NCBI GenBank assembly: GCA_021807105.1 | Contig: JAKAPL010000016.1 | Span: forward strand, 1-60,435 | Length of the DNA: 60,435 nt | Origin: Myxococcales bacterium | GTDB lineage: Bacteria; Myxococcota; Myxococcia; Myxococcales; JAKAPL01 | Direction: 5' to 3' | In this document: piece after piece, positions 22,477 to 31,892 of the stretch | Position numbering within the stretch: position 1 is the stretch's first letter | How the letters are laid out: every line of letters begins with the position of its first letter | The notes under the pieces: generated by a model | Told to the model about the DNA's origin: nothing | The model's input: the letters and a program-made list of their open reading frames with translations, nothing else | Databases searched by the model: none | Translations under genes and position numbers: made by a program

Positions 22477-22860
22477 ATGAGAGACTATCGACCGCCGAAG
22501 ATCGAGCCCAGGGACGGAGAACCGCGCGTCGCCGCTCCGTCGCTGCCTCCTGCGCCGCGGGTGAGACACGCCCGGCTCGTGATCGCCACCCTGCCGCTGA
22601 TGTGCGCCGCCTGCATCGGGCCGGCGATGGCCCTGTCGGACCTCTCGGACGCGAAGGCGGAGATCGCTGCGGCGAAGAGCGCCGACGCCGAGAAGTGGGC
22701 GCCTTACGAGTACACCTCCGCCACGCTCTACCTCGCGCACGCCAAGGCACTGCTCGGCCGCTCCGGCAGCTACTACCAGGAGGCGTTCGAGGACGCCGAA
22801 AAGGCGGAGGACTTCGCCCACCAGGCGAAGGAGAAGGCCGAGAACCATCCGAAGGACTGA
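22477..22860 (+). CDS. DUF4398-like envelope lipoprotein
   Basis: 127 aa from the ATG at 22477 (AAAGAGGT upstream). A GTG at 22561 gives a more conventional lipoprotein leader, RHARLVIATLPLMCAACIG, and may be the true start. After the lipobox Cys, the helical domain LSDLSDAKAEIAAAKSADAE with YTSATLYLAHAKALL resembles DUF4398, often found beside OmpA-type proteins. It ends 3 bp before the OmpA gene, which suggests translational coupling and a shared envelope role. Confidence 0.75.
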   Translation: MRDYRPPKIEPRDGEPRVAAPSLPPAPRVRHARLVIATLPLMCAACIGPAMALSDLSDAKAEIAAAKSADAEKWAPYEYTSATLYLAHAKALLGRSGSYYQEAFEDAEKAEDFAHQAKEKAENHPKD

Positions 22861-22863
22861 CGC

Positions 22864-23916
22864 GTGGCCCGTATCCATCGCCCGCTCATCTGGCTCGCGG
22901 CGCTCTTCTTCACGGCCTGCGTGTCGGGTGAGCAGGTCGAGCGCCGCGACGAGGTCATCGACCACGATGTCGCGCAGGCGCGCCACAGCGGGGCTTACCG
23001 CTGCGCGCCGCGCGAGCTGGCGACCGCCGAGGCCGACCTCGCGTTCTCGCGCCACGAGCTCTCCGACGGCCACTCCACCGCAGCCGACGAGCTCGCGGAC
23101 ACGGCGGAGGGGGCGGCGAAGAAGGCAATCGAGCTTTCGAAGAACTGCGGGCCGAAGCAGGTGGTGATCGCAAAAGCGACGCCGAAGGACACGGACGGCG
23201 ACGGCATCCCCGACGACATCGATCGCTGCCCGACGATCCCCGGACCCAAGGAGAACTTCGGCTGCCCCTGGGGCGACCGGGACCACGACGGGATCCCGGA
23301 CAACCTCGACAAGTGCCCGGACGTGCCGGGCATCCCCGAGCTGCAGGGCTGCCCCGACGTCGACACGGATGGCGACGGCATTCCCGACCGCCTCGACAAG
23401 TGCCCGACCGTGAAGGGCATCCCGGAGCTGCAAGGCTGCCCCGACGTGGATACCGACGGCGACGGCATCCCCGATCGGCTCGACAAGTGCCCGACCGTGC
23501 CGGGCGTCCCGCCGGACGGCTGTCCGAAGGTCTACAAGCTCGTCGTGGTCAAGCAGGACCGGATCGAGATCAAGCAGCAGGTCCACTTCGCGACCGGCCG
23601 GTGGCGCATCCTGCCCGACAGCTATGAGCTGCTCAACGAGGTCGCGGACGCGATTCGCAGCAGCCCGAAGCTCCGGGTGCGCGTCGAGGGGCACACCGAC
23701 AACGTCGGCGGCGCCTCCTTCAACGAGAAGCTCTCCCAGCACCGCGCCGAGTCGGTCGTCGAGTACCTGATCGAGCGCGGCATCGATGCCGATCGGCTGA
23801 TCGCGCGGGGCTATGGCTTCTCCCGGCCGATCGCGTCCAACGCGACGCGGATCGGCCGCGCGAAGAACCGGCGCGTCGAGTTCCACATCGTGAAGACCGG
23901 CGAGAGCGACGAGTGA
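22864..23916 (+). CDS. OmpA-family lipoprotein with thrombospondin type 3 repeats
   Basis: 350 aa, GTG start 4 bp after the DUF4398 stop. The leader LIWLAALFFTACVS has a lipobox. Residues about 30-95 are a helical DUF4398-like region. About 105-215 hold four calcium-binding repeats of the form DTDGDGIPDxxDxCP. The OmpA peptidoglycan-binding domain (about 235-345) contains VEGHTDNVGGASFNEKLSQH and NRRVEF. It would tether the outer membrane to peptidoglycan. The pair with the upstream gene is probably one envelope-stability unit. Confidence 0.9.
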   Translation: MARIHRPLIWLAALFFTACVSGEQVERRDEVIDHDVAQARHSGAYRCAPRELATAEADLAFSRHELSDGHSTAADELADTAEGAAKKAIELSKNCGPKQVVIAKATPKDTDGDGIPDDIDRCPTIPGPKENFGCPWGDRDHDGIPDNLDKCPDVPGIPELQGCPDVDTDGDGIPDRLDKCPTVKGIPELQGCPDVDTDGDGIPDRLDKCPTVPGVPPDGCPKVYKLVVVKQDRIEIKQQVHFATGRWRILPDSYELLNEVADAIRSSPKLRVRVEGHTDNVGGASFNEKLSQHRAESVVEYLIERGIDADRLIARGYGFSRPIASNATRIGRAKNRRVEFHIVKTGESDE

Positions 23917-23947
23917 GCAAGCCGCCGGTGGGAGCACCACCCCTGAC

Positions 23948-24844
23948 GTGACGCCGAACGGCGACTCCCGCGCGCCCGCGACGTTCCGGCAGGGCGTCGC
24001 CACGACGCCCGACGACATGGGCCTCACCTACCGCGTCTACGGCGACACCGGGACGTTCCTGGTCTGCGCAAACGGTCTCGGCGTCTCGACCTTCTTCTGG
24101 GAGGTCTTCGCCGCCTCCTTTGCTCCCCGCCACCGCGTCGTGTTGTGGGACTACCTCGGCCACGGACGTTCGAGCGATCCCCCTGACGGATCACGGGCGA
24201 CCATCGCCGCGTTCGCCGAGGACGAGATCACGGTCATGGACGCGGTCGGCGCCGGCCAGGCGGTCCTCCTCGGTCACTCGATGGGCACGCAGGTGAACTT
24301 CGAGCTGTGCCGCCGCCACGCCGGCCGTGTGCTCGCCCTGATCCCCACCCTCGGCACCTACGGGCGCGCGGTCGAGACCTTCTTCGGACAGCCCGCGATC
24401 GCCCGCCGGGTCGCGAAGCTCGCGAGCCGGACCCTCCCGCGGCTCGAGCGCGTCCTGCCCCTGGCGATCTCGCCGCTCGTCCGCCGGGATCTGCTGGAGC
24501 GCCTGGCGCGCCTGACCCACATCGTCGATCCGCATGGCCCGCCCCTGCGCGAGTACTTCGAGCACATGACCCGGCTCGATTACCGCGTCTTCGGGAACCT
24601 CGTCGGCGACCTGCTCACCCACGACGCGGCCGACGTCCTGCCGGCCCTCCGGGTCCCGACCCTCATCATCGGCGCCGAGCGCGACCTGTTCGTGCCGATC
24701 GAGGTCGCCCGGCGCATGGCGACGATGATCCAGGGGTCCGAGCTCGAGATCCTCCCCGGCGGCACCCACGCCGCCCTCTTCGAGCAGTCCGCCCTCTTCC
24801 ACGCGCGCGTGGAACGCTTCCTCGCGGAGCGGGTGGCGTGCTAG
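23948..24844 (+). CDS. Alpha/beta hydrolase
   Basis: 298 aa, GTG start at 23948. An ATG at 24018 would shorten it by 23 residues. The fold is clear: LVCANGLGVSTFFWE, RVVLWDYLGHGRS, nucleophile elbow LLGHSMGTQ (Ser), acid near IIGAERDLFVP and His in GGTHAALFEQ. It resembles soluble epoxide hydrolase/haloperoxidase-like members, but the substrate cannot be told. The stop TAG lies inside the CTAG target of the Family B element that follows directly. Confidence 0.85.
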   Translation: MTPNGDSRAPATFRQGVATTPDDMGLTYRVYGDTGTFLVCANGLGVSTFFWEVFAASFAPRHRVVLWDYLGHGRSSDPPDGSRATIAAFAEDEITVMDAVGAGQAVLLGHSMGTQVNFELCRRHAGRVLALIPTLGTYGRAVETFFGQPAIARRVAKLASRTLPRLERVLPLAISPLVRRDLLERLARLTHIVDPHGPPLREYFEHMTRLDYRVFGNLVGDLLTHDAADVLPALRVPTLIIGAERDLFVPIEVARRMATMIQGSELEILPGGTHAALFEQSALFHARVERFLAERVAC

Positions 24845-25022
24845 GAGGCTGGTGTCCAATGGCTGCCTACTGCGAAAGCCGAACCCTTCGCTGCGACGGG
24901 CGGCCTCGTCGCTTCGCTGCTCAACGTGCTGCAAAGAGTCCGTTTCCGCTGTTCACTCCTCGGGCGCCCGTCTCGCCTCGGTCTCGGCTTTCTCGCGACG
25001 GCACCCATTTGACACCAGCCTC
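24845..25022. mobile_element. Family B inverted-repeat element
   Basis: 178 bp with ends GAGGCTGGTGTCCAATGG and CCCATTTGACACCAGCCTC. The left flank CTAG (24841-24844) includes the stop codon of the hydrolase gene. The right flank reads CAGA, so that side of the target has changed. Internal sequence matches 16942-17320 without the nested insert. Its plus strand is open and reads into the aminopeptidase gene, but no translation of the element is supported. Confidence 0.9.
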
Positions 25023-25067
25023 CAGAGGGGGGCCGCTCGCCTGCCGGTGAGCGGAACGGAGATCGAG

Positions 25068-27575
25068 ATGGCCACGTGTTCCTGCGGCGGCGAGAGGCTG
25101 CCGCGCTTCGATGTGCAAGGGGAGGGGTCGCATCCGGCCGCGGAGACGCGGGTCCGGATGCGCCATCTCCGGTTGGAGCTGGACCTGCTCGTCGCGCAGC
25201 GATCGATCCGCGGGCGCTGCACCGTGACCCTGGAGGCCGCCGCGCCGGGGACGACCGAGGTCTCCTTCGACGCGGTCGAGCTTGCCGTCTCGGCGGTGGA
25301 GACGATGGGGACGCCCGCCCAATTCCACGTCGAGGAGAGGAAGGTGCGGATCGAGCTGCCGCGATCGCCGGCGGCCGGAGAGGCGTTCACGGTCGCGATC
25401 GACTACGCGGCGACGCCGCGCTTCGGCCTCTTCTTCCTCGGCCCCGACGAGGGCTACCCGGACCGCCCGCGGCAGGTCTGGAGCCAGGGGGAGGACGACT
25501 ACAGCCGTTACTGGTACCCCTGCCTCGACGCGCCGAACCAGAAGGCGACGACCGAGCTGATCGTGAACGTCCCGGCCGAGGACGCCGCCTTCGAGGTCGT
25601 GAGCAACGGCGCGCTTATCGAGCGGCGCGTGCTCCCGGACGGCCGCGTCCGCTGGCACTGGCGGCAGGAGTCGCCCCACAGCCCGTACCTCGTCTCGCTC
25701 GTCGCGGGCGAGATGGAGACCTGGCGCGAGGAGCGGGACGGGGTCGCCTTCGCCTACCACGTGCCGAAGGGGCGTACGGAGGACGGGCATCGCTCGTTCG
25801 ACCGGACCCCGGAGATGGCCCGCTTCTTCGGGACCTTCACTGGGGAGCCATACGCCTGGGCCAAGTACAGCCAGGCCTGCGTCGCGGACTTCATCTTTGG
25901 GGGGATGGAGAACACCTCGGCTACGACTCTGACCGACCGGACGCTGCACGACGCGCGCGCGCACCTCGACTTCTCGAGCGAGCCGCTCGTCGCCCACGAG
26001 CTGGCCCACCAGTGGTTCGGAGATCTCCTCACCTGCCGCGCCTGGAGTCACGGCTGGCTCAACGAGGGCTTCGCGACCTACTTCCAGATGCTCTGGACGG
26101 AGGAGAGCCAGGGGCGTGAGGAGAGGGACGCGGAGCTGTGGACCGCAGCCGACGCCTACTTCGACGAGGACTCCTCGCGCTACCGGCGGCCGATCGTCGA
26201 AACGCACTACCACACGCCCTCCGACCTCTTCGATCGCCACCTCTATGAGAAGGGGGCGTGGGTGCTGCACATGCTCCGCGCCTCGCTCGGCGACGAGGCG
26301 TTTCGTGCCGCCATCCGCGAGTATGTCCGCGGGAACCGGCACGGGACCGTCGAGACGGTCGATCTCGCCCGCGCGATCGAGCGGGCGACCGGCCGCAACC
26401 TCGATCCGTTCTTCGAGCAGTGGATCTTCCGGCCCGGCCACCCGAACTTGAAGATCGCGGTCGAGCGCGAAGGCGCCGGCCTGCGCGTACGCGTCGGGCA
26501 GCCGAAGGGCGAGGAGCCCTTTCACCTCGACCTCGCGCTGCGCGCCGTGGGCGGCGCCTTCGACCGGACGGTGGTACTCCCCGTTCGCGGGCGCGAGGAC
26601 GTGTTCGACGTCCCGCTCCCCGGCCGCGCCCGCTGGGCCGCGCTCGACCCGGAGGGCGTGGTCCTCTTCGGGGGCGAGATCGTCAAGCCTCGCGATCTCT
26701 GGGACGCGGAGCTGCGCGAGGGGCCGACCGCGGTCTGCCGCGCTCGCGCCGCCCGCGCGCTCGGGGCGGCGGTCGCGGTGGCGTCCGTGCCCGCGCTGCG
26801 CGAGGCGCTACTTTCCGATCCCTTCTGGCTCGTCCAGGCGCAGGCCGCCGCGGCGCTCGGCGCGATCCGTGGTCCGGCGGCGCTCGAGGCGCTCGGCGAG
26901 GGGCTCGCGATCCGCCACCCGAAGGCGCGCCGCGCGGTGGTCCGCGCGCTCGGCCAATTTCGCGAGAAGAGGGCGGCCGAGCTGCTCGGCAAGCCCGCCG
27001 CCGGAGACCCGTCGTACTTCGTGGAGGGACAGGCGCTTTGGGCGCTCGCCCGTACGCGCCAGCCCGGCAGCCGGGAGGCTGTCATCGCCGCGCTGGCGCG
27101 CGAATCCTGGTGCGCGACCGTCCGCGCGCTCGCCCTCGATGGGCTCGGCGAGAGCCGCGACCCGGCGGCGCTGCCGGCGGTGTTCGAGCGGGTCCGCTAT
27201 GGAGAGCCGATGCAGGCGCGCGTCGCGGCCACGCGTGCGCTCGGCAGGATCGCCGAGGGCCGGCCCGAAATGGCCGAGGCGATCGACCGGCTCGTCCAAC
27301 TCGTCGACGACCCGGACTTCTACGTCCGGCTCGCCGCCTGCGAGGCCATCGGCCAAGGGCGCTTCTCGCAGGGACGCGCGGCGCTCGAGCGGCTCGCCCG
27401 CCGCGACCCCAGCGGGCGGGTGCAGCGCGCCGCGCTCGAAGCGGCCGCCCGGCTGCGCGGTGAGGGGGGGCCCGGCGACGCGGGCGGCCTGCGTGCCGAG
27501 TTGGACGCCTTGCGCAGCGAGGTCGGCGCCCTGCGCGCCGAGGTCGCGAGGCTGCGGGGAACGAGCCCCCCTTGA
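25068..27575 (+). CDS. M1-family aminopeptidase with C-terminal HEAT-like repeats
   Basis: 835 aa from the ATG at 25068 (GGAG at 25058-25061). The M1 metallopeptidase removes N-terminal residues from peptides. The exopeptidase motif is GGMEN (about 278-282, GAMEN in most members), and the zinc site is HELAH (about 310-314) with Glu about 333 in NEGFATY. Residues about 1-165 form the N-terminal beta domain. From about 560, Ala/Arg/Leu-rich helical repeats (REALLSDPFWLVQAQAAAAL and similar) match HEAT or PBS-lyase repeats, ending in a short coiled coil (RAELDALRSEVGALRAEVAR). No signal peptide. The region 24852-25067, also open in this frame, is element sequence and not part of the gene. Confidence 0.93.
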   Translation: MATCSCGGERLPRFDVQGEGSHPAAETRVRMRHLRLELDLLVAQRSIRGRCTVTLEAAAPGTTEVSFDAVELAVSAVETMGTPAQFHVEERKVRIELPRSPAAGEAFTVAIDYAATPRFGLFFLGPDEGYPDRPRQVWSQGEDDYSRYWYPCLDAPNQKATTELIVNVPAEDAAFEVVSNGALIERRVLPDGRVRWHWRQESPHSPYLVSLVAGEMETWREERDGVAFAYHVPKGRTEDGHRSFDRTPEMARFFGTFTGEPYAWAKYSQACVADFIFGGMENTSATTLTDRTLHDARAHLDFSSEPLVAHELAHQWFGDLLTCRAWSHGWLNEGFATYFQMLWTEESQGREERDAELWTAADAYFDEDSSRYRRPIVETHYHTPSDLFDRHLYEKGAWVLHMLRASLGDEAFRAAIREYVRGNRHGTVETVDLARAIERATGRNLDPFFEQWIFRPGHPNLKIAVEREGAGLRVRVGQPKGEEPFHLDLALRAVGGAFDRTVVLPVRGREDVFDVPLPGRARWAALDPEGVVLFGGEIVKPRDLWDAELREGPTAVCRARAARALGAAVAVASVPALREALLSDPFWLVQAQAAAALGAIRGPAALEALGEGLAIRHPKARRAVVRALGQFREKRAAELLGKPAAGDPSYFVEGQALWALARTRQPGSREAVIAALARESWCATVRALALDGLGESRDPAALPAVFERVRYGEPMQARVAATRALGRIAEGRPEMAEAIDRLVQLVDDPDFYVRLAACEAIGQGRFSQGRAALERLARRDPSGRVQRAALEAAARLRGEGGPGDAGGLRAELDALRSEVGALRAEVARLRGTSPP

Positions 27576-27679
27576 GCGGGGCTCAACGCCGGCTTCCCCC
27601 CCGGCCGCCGTGCTCCTGCAGTGGCTCCTTGCGGCGCGCCCGTGGGTCGATTACTTTCGCGCGACCGGAGGATTCAGGA

Positions 27680-28276
27680 ATGCACGAACGCCCGTGGGAC
27701 GAGGTCTATCGCAGCCGGCCGCCCGAGGAGCTGCCCTGGTACACGCCGGCGCTCGACGCCGACTTCGCGCGGGCGCTCGATCGGCTGGAGATCGCGTCCG
27801 GGAGGGCGCTCGACATCGGCTGCGGCCCCGGCACCCAGAGCATCGGCCTCGCCGAACGAGGCTTCGAGGTGGTCGCGACCGACCTCTCGCCGGCTGCGCT
27901 CGCCGGGGCGCGCCGGCGGGCGGAGGAGCGGAAGGCCCGCCTCCAGTTCGTGGAGAACGACATCCTGAAGAACGATGTCGACGGGCCGTTCGTCCTCGCC
28001 ATCGACCGTGGCTGCTTCCACGTCTTCGATCCCCCGGCGCGGCCGGTCTACGCGCGGACCGTCGCCGGACTCCTCGCGCCCGGCGGCTGGCTCTTCCTGA
28101 AGTGCTTCTCCGAGGAGCAGCCCGGGACGGAGGGACCCCATCGGCTCAGCCCGCTGGAGCTTCGCGGCGCCTTCGCCGGGGCGCTCGACGTGGTTTCGAT
28201 CGATCGGTCGATCTTTGAGGGTACCATCGAGCCCCACCCGAAGGCGCTCTTCTGCCTTCTGCGCAAGCCCCTCTGA
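27680..28276 (+). CDS. SAM-dependent class I methyltransferase
   Basis: 198 aa from the ATG at 27680 with GGAGGA at 27667-27672. The SAM site ALDIGCGPGTQSIGLAERG is motif I, with VVATDLSP (acidic end of strand 2) and FVENDIL following. The N-terminus WDEVYRSRPPEELPWY resembles the thiopurine/tellurite-resistance-like and TehB-type branch, which methylates small molecules. The substrate is unknown. The gene lies about 100 bp downstream of the aminopeptidase on the same strand. Confidence 0.88.
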   Translation: MHERPWDEVYRSRPPEELPWYTPALDADFARALDRLEIASGRALDIGCGPGTQSIGLAERGFEVVATDLSPAALAGARRRAEERKARLQFVENDILKNDVDGPFVLAIDRGCFHVFDPPARPVYARTVAGLLAPGGWLFLKCFSEEQPGTEGPHRLSPLELRGAFAGALDVVSIDRSIFEGTIEPHPKALFCLLRKPL

Positions 28277-28340
28277 CCCCATTGGCGTCCGGTCCGGTTT
28301 GGCGGTAAGAGTCTCCCCGGCGGTCGAAGCCGCCGGGACG

Positions 28341-29135
28341 GTGAACGTGCTCGACATCCTCAAAGCCCTGCACGAATCCGAGGTCCGGGAGAGCTGGGAG
28401 GCCACGCTCGAACTCTTGAGTCTGGATCGAGCGAGGCCCTTCTGGAAGGATCTGGGGCTGCCGCTCAAGGACCCCGACGAGGCGTTCGCGGCGGTGCGGC
28501 GGTTCATCTCCTCCCGCGAGAGCCTGGACATGGACATGACCGAGGACGACGACGAGGCGAAGCTCCTCTGGCGTTCGTGGCGATTCCTCGGAGAGCTTGG
28601 CCTCTCGCAGGGCGAGGCGGCGGTCCGGGCGCTCTGGGATTGGGCCCAGGCCTCCGGTGAAAACGAGCCCCGGTGGCACTGGATGTGGCGGATCCTGCTC
28701 TACCACCTGGGGAAGGAGACCCCCGCGGACATCGAGAGCTGGGCGATCCCCGCCAAGAAGGCGGGGCCCTTGATCGCCATCGGCGGGGAGTGGGTCCGCT
28801 GGATCGACGATCTGGAGGCACGGCTCGAACGCGCGAAGCAGGAGAAGAAGACCACCTGGGACGAGACCCGCAACTCGGAGTACCAGTTCGCGAACGACGA
28901 CGACGAGGGCGACCTGTTCGACGCCCTCCAGGTCGCCCTCGAGTGGATCCCGTTCGACCGGCACTGGGCGCGTGTCGTCGCCCTGCTGTCGCCGGACGAG
29001 ATGGAGGCGCTCATCCGCTGGGGCAAGGCGCGGTACGCGGACCTCCAGGACCCCGAGTCCGACGAGGAGCCCGACGAACTCGCCCTGACCCCGAAGGACG
29101 CGATCGTTCCGCTCGAGATGCGGATGCGCAATTAG
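28341..29135 (+). CDS. Conserved-looking Trp-rich acidic protein, unknown
   Basis: 264 aa if the GTG at 28341 is used (a second GTG is at 28347). The open frame extends upstream but overlaps the methyltransferase end and has no better start. The protein is helical, acidic and unusually rich in Trp (for example RWHWMWRILLY, EWVRWIDDLEARL, LLWRSWRFLGE). No signal peptide, membrane segment or catalytic motif was seen. Codon usage fits neighbouring genes. Function cannot be assigned. Confidence 0.6.
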   Translation: MNVLDILKALHESEVRESWEATLELLSLDRARPFWKDLGLPLKDPDEAFAAVRRFISSRESLDMDMTEDDDEAKLLWRSWRFLGELGLSQGEAAVRALWDWAQASGENEPRWHWMWRILLYHLGKETPADIESWAIPAKKAGPLIAIGGEWVRWIDDLEARLERAKQEKKTTWDETRNSEYQFANDDDEGDLFDALQVALEWIPFDRHWARVVALLSPDEMEALIRWGKARYADLQDPESDEEPDELALTPKDAIVPLEMRMRN

Positions 29136-29246
29136 AGGTGGCCGGGGGAAGCAGGGACCTCTCACCCCGGTGCTCGTCCCCGGCGGGGGAGAGGTCAGGA
29201 CCAGCCGTGGTTGACCCGCGGGGCGCCCGGGCATACATCCGCGGCA

Positions 29247-30680
29247 ATGAAGAACGAACGGGCGGCGAAGGTCCAGGCCACGCGCCAGGCGGGCGCGCGG
29301 CGGGCGCGGGCTGGAGAGGGCCGGGAGGCGCTCGGCCGGCTGCGCGACGAGTTCGCGCGGCGGGGGATCCGGCGGGTCAAGGTCGGCGGCTTCGACGTGG
29401 ACGGGGTCTTCCGCGGCAAGTACCTCGCGCTCGACAAGTTTTGGGGGGCCGCGCAGGGCGGGTTCGGCTTCTGCGACGTGGTCTTCGGCTGGGACGTGGG
29501 CGACGCGCTCTACGACAACGCCAAGGTCACGGGCTGGCACACCGGCTACCCGGACACCCTCGCCCGGATCGACCTGTCCACCTTCCGGGTCATCCCCTGG
29601 GAGCCGGCGACCGCCGCGTTCATCCTCGACTTCTGTGAGCCCTCGGGCGCGCCGCTCCCGGTGAGCCCGCGCCAGCTCCTCCAGCGGATCGACGCCCGCG
29701 CTCGCGAGCAGCGGCTGCGGGTCAAGTGCGGCGCGGAGTACGAGTTCTTCTTCTTCCGCGAGACGCCGGCGACGCTGCACGAGAAGGGCTTCCGCGACCT
29801 CGTCCCCCTCTCCCCGGGGATGTTCGGTTACTCGTGGGTCCGGTCGAGCGAATCGGCCGCGCTCGTCCATGCCCTGCTCGACGGGCTCGCCGACTTCGGC
29901 GTCCCGGTCGAGGGATTCCACACGGAGACGGGCCCCGGCGTCTTCGAGGCCGCGATTGCCTACGACGACCTCCTGCCCGCCGCGGACAAGGCCGCCCTCT
30001 TCAAGACCGCGGTCAAGGAGATCGCGGCGCGCCACGGCCTCACCGCCTGCTTCATGGCGAAGTGGAACGAGGCGCTGCCGGGCTGCAGCGGCCACCTCCA
30101 CCAGTCAGTCTGGGACCTCGCCGGCGAGCGGAACCTCTTTGCCGGGGAGGGCGGGCCGCACGGGCTCTCGGCGGATCTCGCTGCCTATGTCGCCGGTCAG
30201 CTCGCGCTCCTGCCCGAGCTGACGGCGCTCGCCTGCCCGACGGTCAACAGTTATAAGCGCGCGGTCCCCCATACCTGGGCGCCGACCGCCGCGACCTGGG
30301 GTGTCGAGAACCGGACTTGCGCGCTGCGCGTCATCCGACCGTCGGAGTCCGCGACCCGCGTCGAGTTTCGCGTCCCGGGCGCCGACATGAACCCTTACCT
30401 CGCGCTGGCGGCGTCCGTCGCCTCGGGGCTCTGGGGCCTTCGGACCCGGCCCGAGCTGCCCCCACCCGTGACGGGCAATGCTTATGACGACGGGAAAGCC
30501 AAGGCGCTGCCGCGCGACCTCGGCGAGGCGGCGGTGGCGCTGCGCGACGGCCGCGCCGCCCGTGATCTGCTCGGCGCCGAGTTCGTCGACCATTACGCGC
30601 GCACGCGGGAGTGGGAGTGGAACAAGTACCGGCGCGCGGTGACCGACTGGGAGCTCGCGCGTTACTTCGAGGCGGTGTGA
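29247..30680 (+). CDS. Glutamine synthetase-family ligase (gamma-glutamyl-amine synthetase-like)
   Basis: 477 aa from the ATG at 29247. The GS catalytic core is present: EYEFFFF (metal Glu), GCSGHLHQS (His loop), NSYKRAVP, NRTCALRVI and VEFRVPGADMNPYLALAA. The adenylylation Tyr loop of GlnA is not apparent, and the N-terminus (FARRGIRRVKVGGFDVDGVF) resembles PuuA/GlnA3-4-type enzymes that glutamylate amines. The downstream gene starts on this gene's stop codon (TGATG) and encodes an iron alcohol dehydrogenase. This supports a catabolic role such as amine use rather than ammonium assimilation. The substrate is inferred, not shown. Confidence 0.85.
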   Translation: MKNERAAKVQATRQAGARRARAGEGREALGRLRDEFARRGIRRVKVGGFDVDGVFRGKYLALDKFWGAAQGGFGFCDVVFGWDVGDALYDNAKVTGWHTGYPDTLARIDLSTFRVIPWEPATAAFILDFCEPSGAPLPVSPRQLLQRIDARAREQRLRVKCGAEYEFFFFRETPATLHEKGFRDLVPLSPGMFGYSWVRSSESAALVHALLDGLADFGVPVEGFHTETGPGVFEAAIAYDDLLPAADKAALFKTAVKEIAARHGLTACFMAKWNEALPGCSGHLHQSVWDLAGERNLFAGEGGPHGLSADLAAYVAGQLALLPELTALACPTVNSYKRAVPHTWAPTAATWGVENRTCALRVIRPSESATRVEFRVPGADMNPYLALAASVASGLWGLRTRPELPPPVTGNAYDDGKAKALPRDLGEAAVALRDGRAARDLLGAEFVDHYARTREWEWNKYRRAVTDWELARYFEAV

Positions 30681-31813
30681 TGGCGACTTACGAGATGGCT
30701 TTCCCTACCCGCATCGTCTTCGGCGCGGGCGCGCTGGCCGAGTTGCCCGCGCGGCTCTCCGAGCTCGGCGCCGCCGCGCCGCTCGTCGTCACCGACCCCG
30801 GCGTCGTGAAGGCCGGTCTTCACGAGCCCGTCCAGGAGACCCTCTCGCGGGCCGGCTTCTCGCCCGCGCTCTTCTCCGGCGTCCAGGAGAACCCGCTGGA
30901 GGAGGACTGCCTCCGCGCGGCGGAGGCGTACCGGCGGGCGGGAGCGGATTCGGTCGTCGGCCTCGGCGGCGGCTCGGCCATGGACGCGGCCAAGCTCGTC
31001 CGGCTGCTTTCGACCCACGACGGGCCGCTCGCCCAGTATGACGACCTCGCGGGCGGAGGCCAGCGCGTCGTCCGCCCGCTGCCACCCATGATCGCGATCC
31101 CGACGACCGCGGGCACCGGGAGCGAGGTCGGGCGGAGCGCGGTCGTCACGATCGGTGAGAGGCCGGGGCGCAAGATCGTCGTCTTCGCCCCGGCGCTGAT
31201 CCCCTCGGTCGCGCTCTGCGACCCGGAGCTGACGGTGGGACTGCCGGCGCGGATCACGGCGGCGACCGGCATGGACGCTTTCGTCCACTGCCTCGAAGCC
31301 TACTGCGCGAGGGGCACGCACCCGCTCGCGGACGCCATCGCGATCGACGGGCTCGCCCGGGCGGCGCGCGCGCTGCCGGTCGCGGTCGCCGAGCCGGGAA
31401 ACCTCGCGGCGCGCGGGGAGATGATGACCGCGGCGCTCATGGGCGCGGTCGCCTTCCAGAAGGGGCTCGGGGCGTGCCACAGCCTCGCGCACGCCCTCAC
31501 CCCCACCTGCGGAGTCGCCCACGGACTCGCGAACGCCATCCTGATCCAGCACGTTGCGAGATTCAACGCGCCGGCCGCGCCGGAGCGAATCGAGAAGGTC
31601 GCGGCAGCGATCGGCGGGCGGGGGACGGCGGCCGAGCAGATCGCCGCGCTCGTCGGCTCGCTCGGGATCCCGACGAGGGTGCGCGACGTCGGTCTCGTGG
31701 AGGCGCGGATCCCCGAGGTCGCGGCCCGCGCGCTCGCCGACGGCTGCCACGCGCAGAACCCCCGCCCGGTCGCGCTCGCCGACTTCGAGGCGCTCCTGCG
31801 CGCGGCCTGGTAG
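30680..31813 (+). CDS. Iron-containing alcohol dehydrogenase
   Basis: 377 aa. The start ATG at 30680 overlaps the previous stop (TGATG). NAD-binding GGGSAMDAAK and IPTTAGTGSEV are intact. Iron ligands are found in GMDAFVHCLEAYC, CHSLAHALTP with CGVAHGLAN, and DGCHAQNPRP. The family oxidises primary alcohols or reduces aldehydes in the cytosol. Coupling with the GS-like ligase suggests both act on one amine or amino-alcohol pathway. No regulator is adjacent. Confidence 0.9.
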   Translation: MATYEMAFPTRIVFGAGALAELPARLSELGAAAPLVVTDPGVVKAGLHEPVQETLSRAGFSPALFSGVQENPLEEDCLRAAEAYRRAGADSVVGLGGGSAMDAAKLVRLLSTHDGPLAQYDDLAGGGQRVVRPLPPMIAIPTTAGTGSEVGRSAVVTIGERPGRKIVVFAPALIPSVALCDPELTVGLPARITAATGMDAFVHCLEAYCARGTHPLADAIAIDGLARAARALPVAVAEPGNLAARGEMMTAALMGAVAFQKGLGACHSLAHALTPTCGVAHGLANAILIQHVARFNAPAAPERIEKVAAAIGGRGTAAEQIAALVGSLGIPTRVRDVGLVEARIPEVAARALADGCHAQNPRPVALADFEALLRAAW

Positions 31814-31892
31814 CCCGCGGGATTCCCCGGACGATGCGGCCCGGCGTTCGAGGAGGGCGGGCGAGGAGGGCGGCCGCGGAGACGACCGCCGG

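Noticed and set aside
24852..25067. N-terminal extension of the M1 aminopeptidase
   Set aside because: Encoded by the Family B element. The ATG at 25068 has a Shine-Dalgarno and starts the domain properly.
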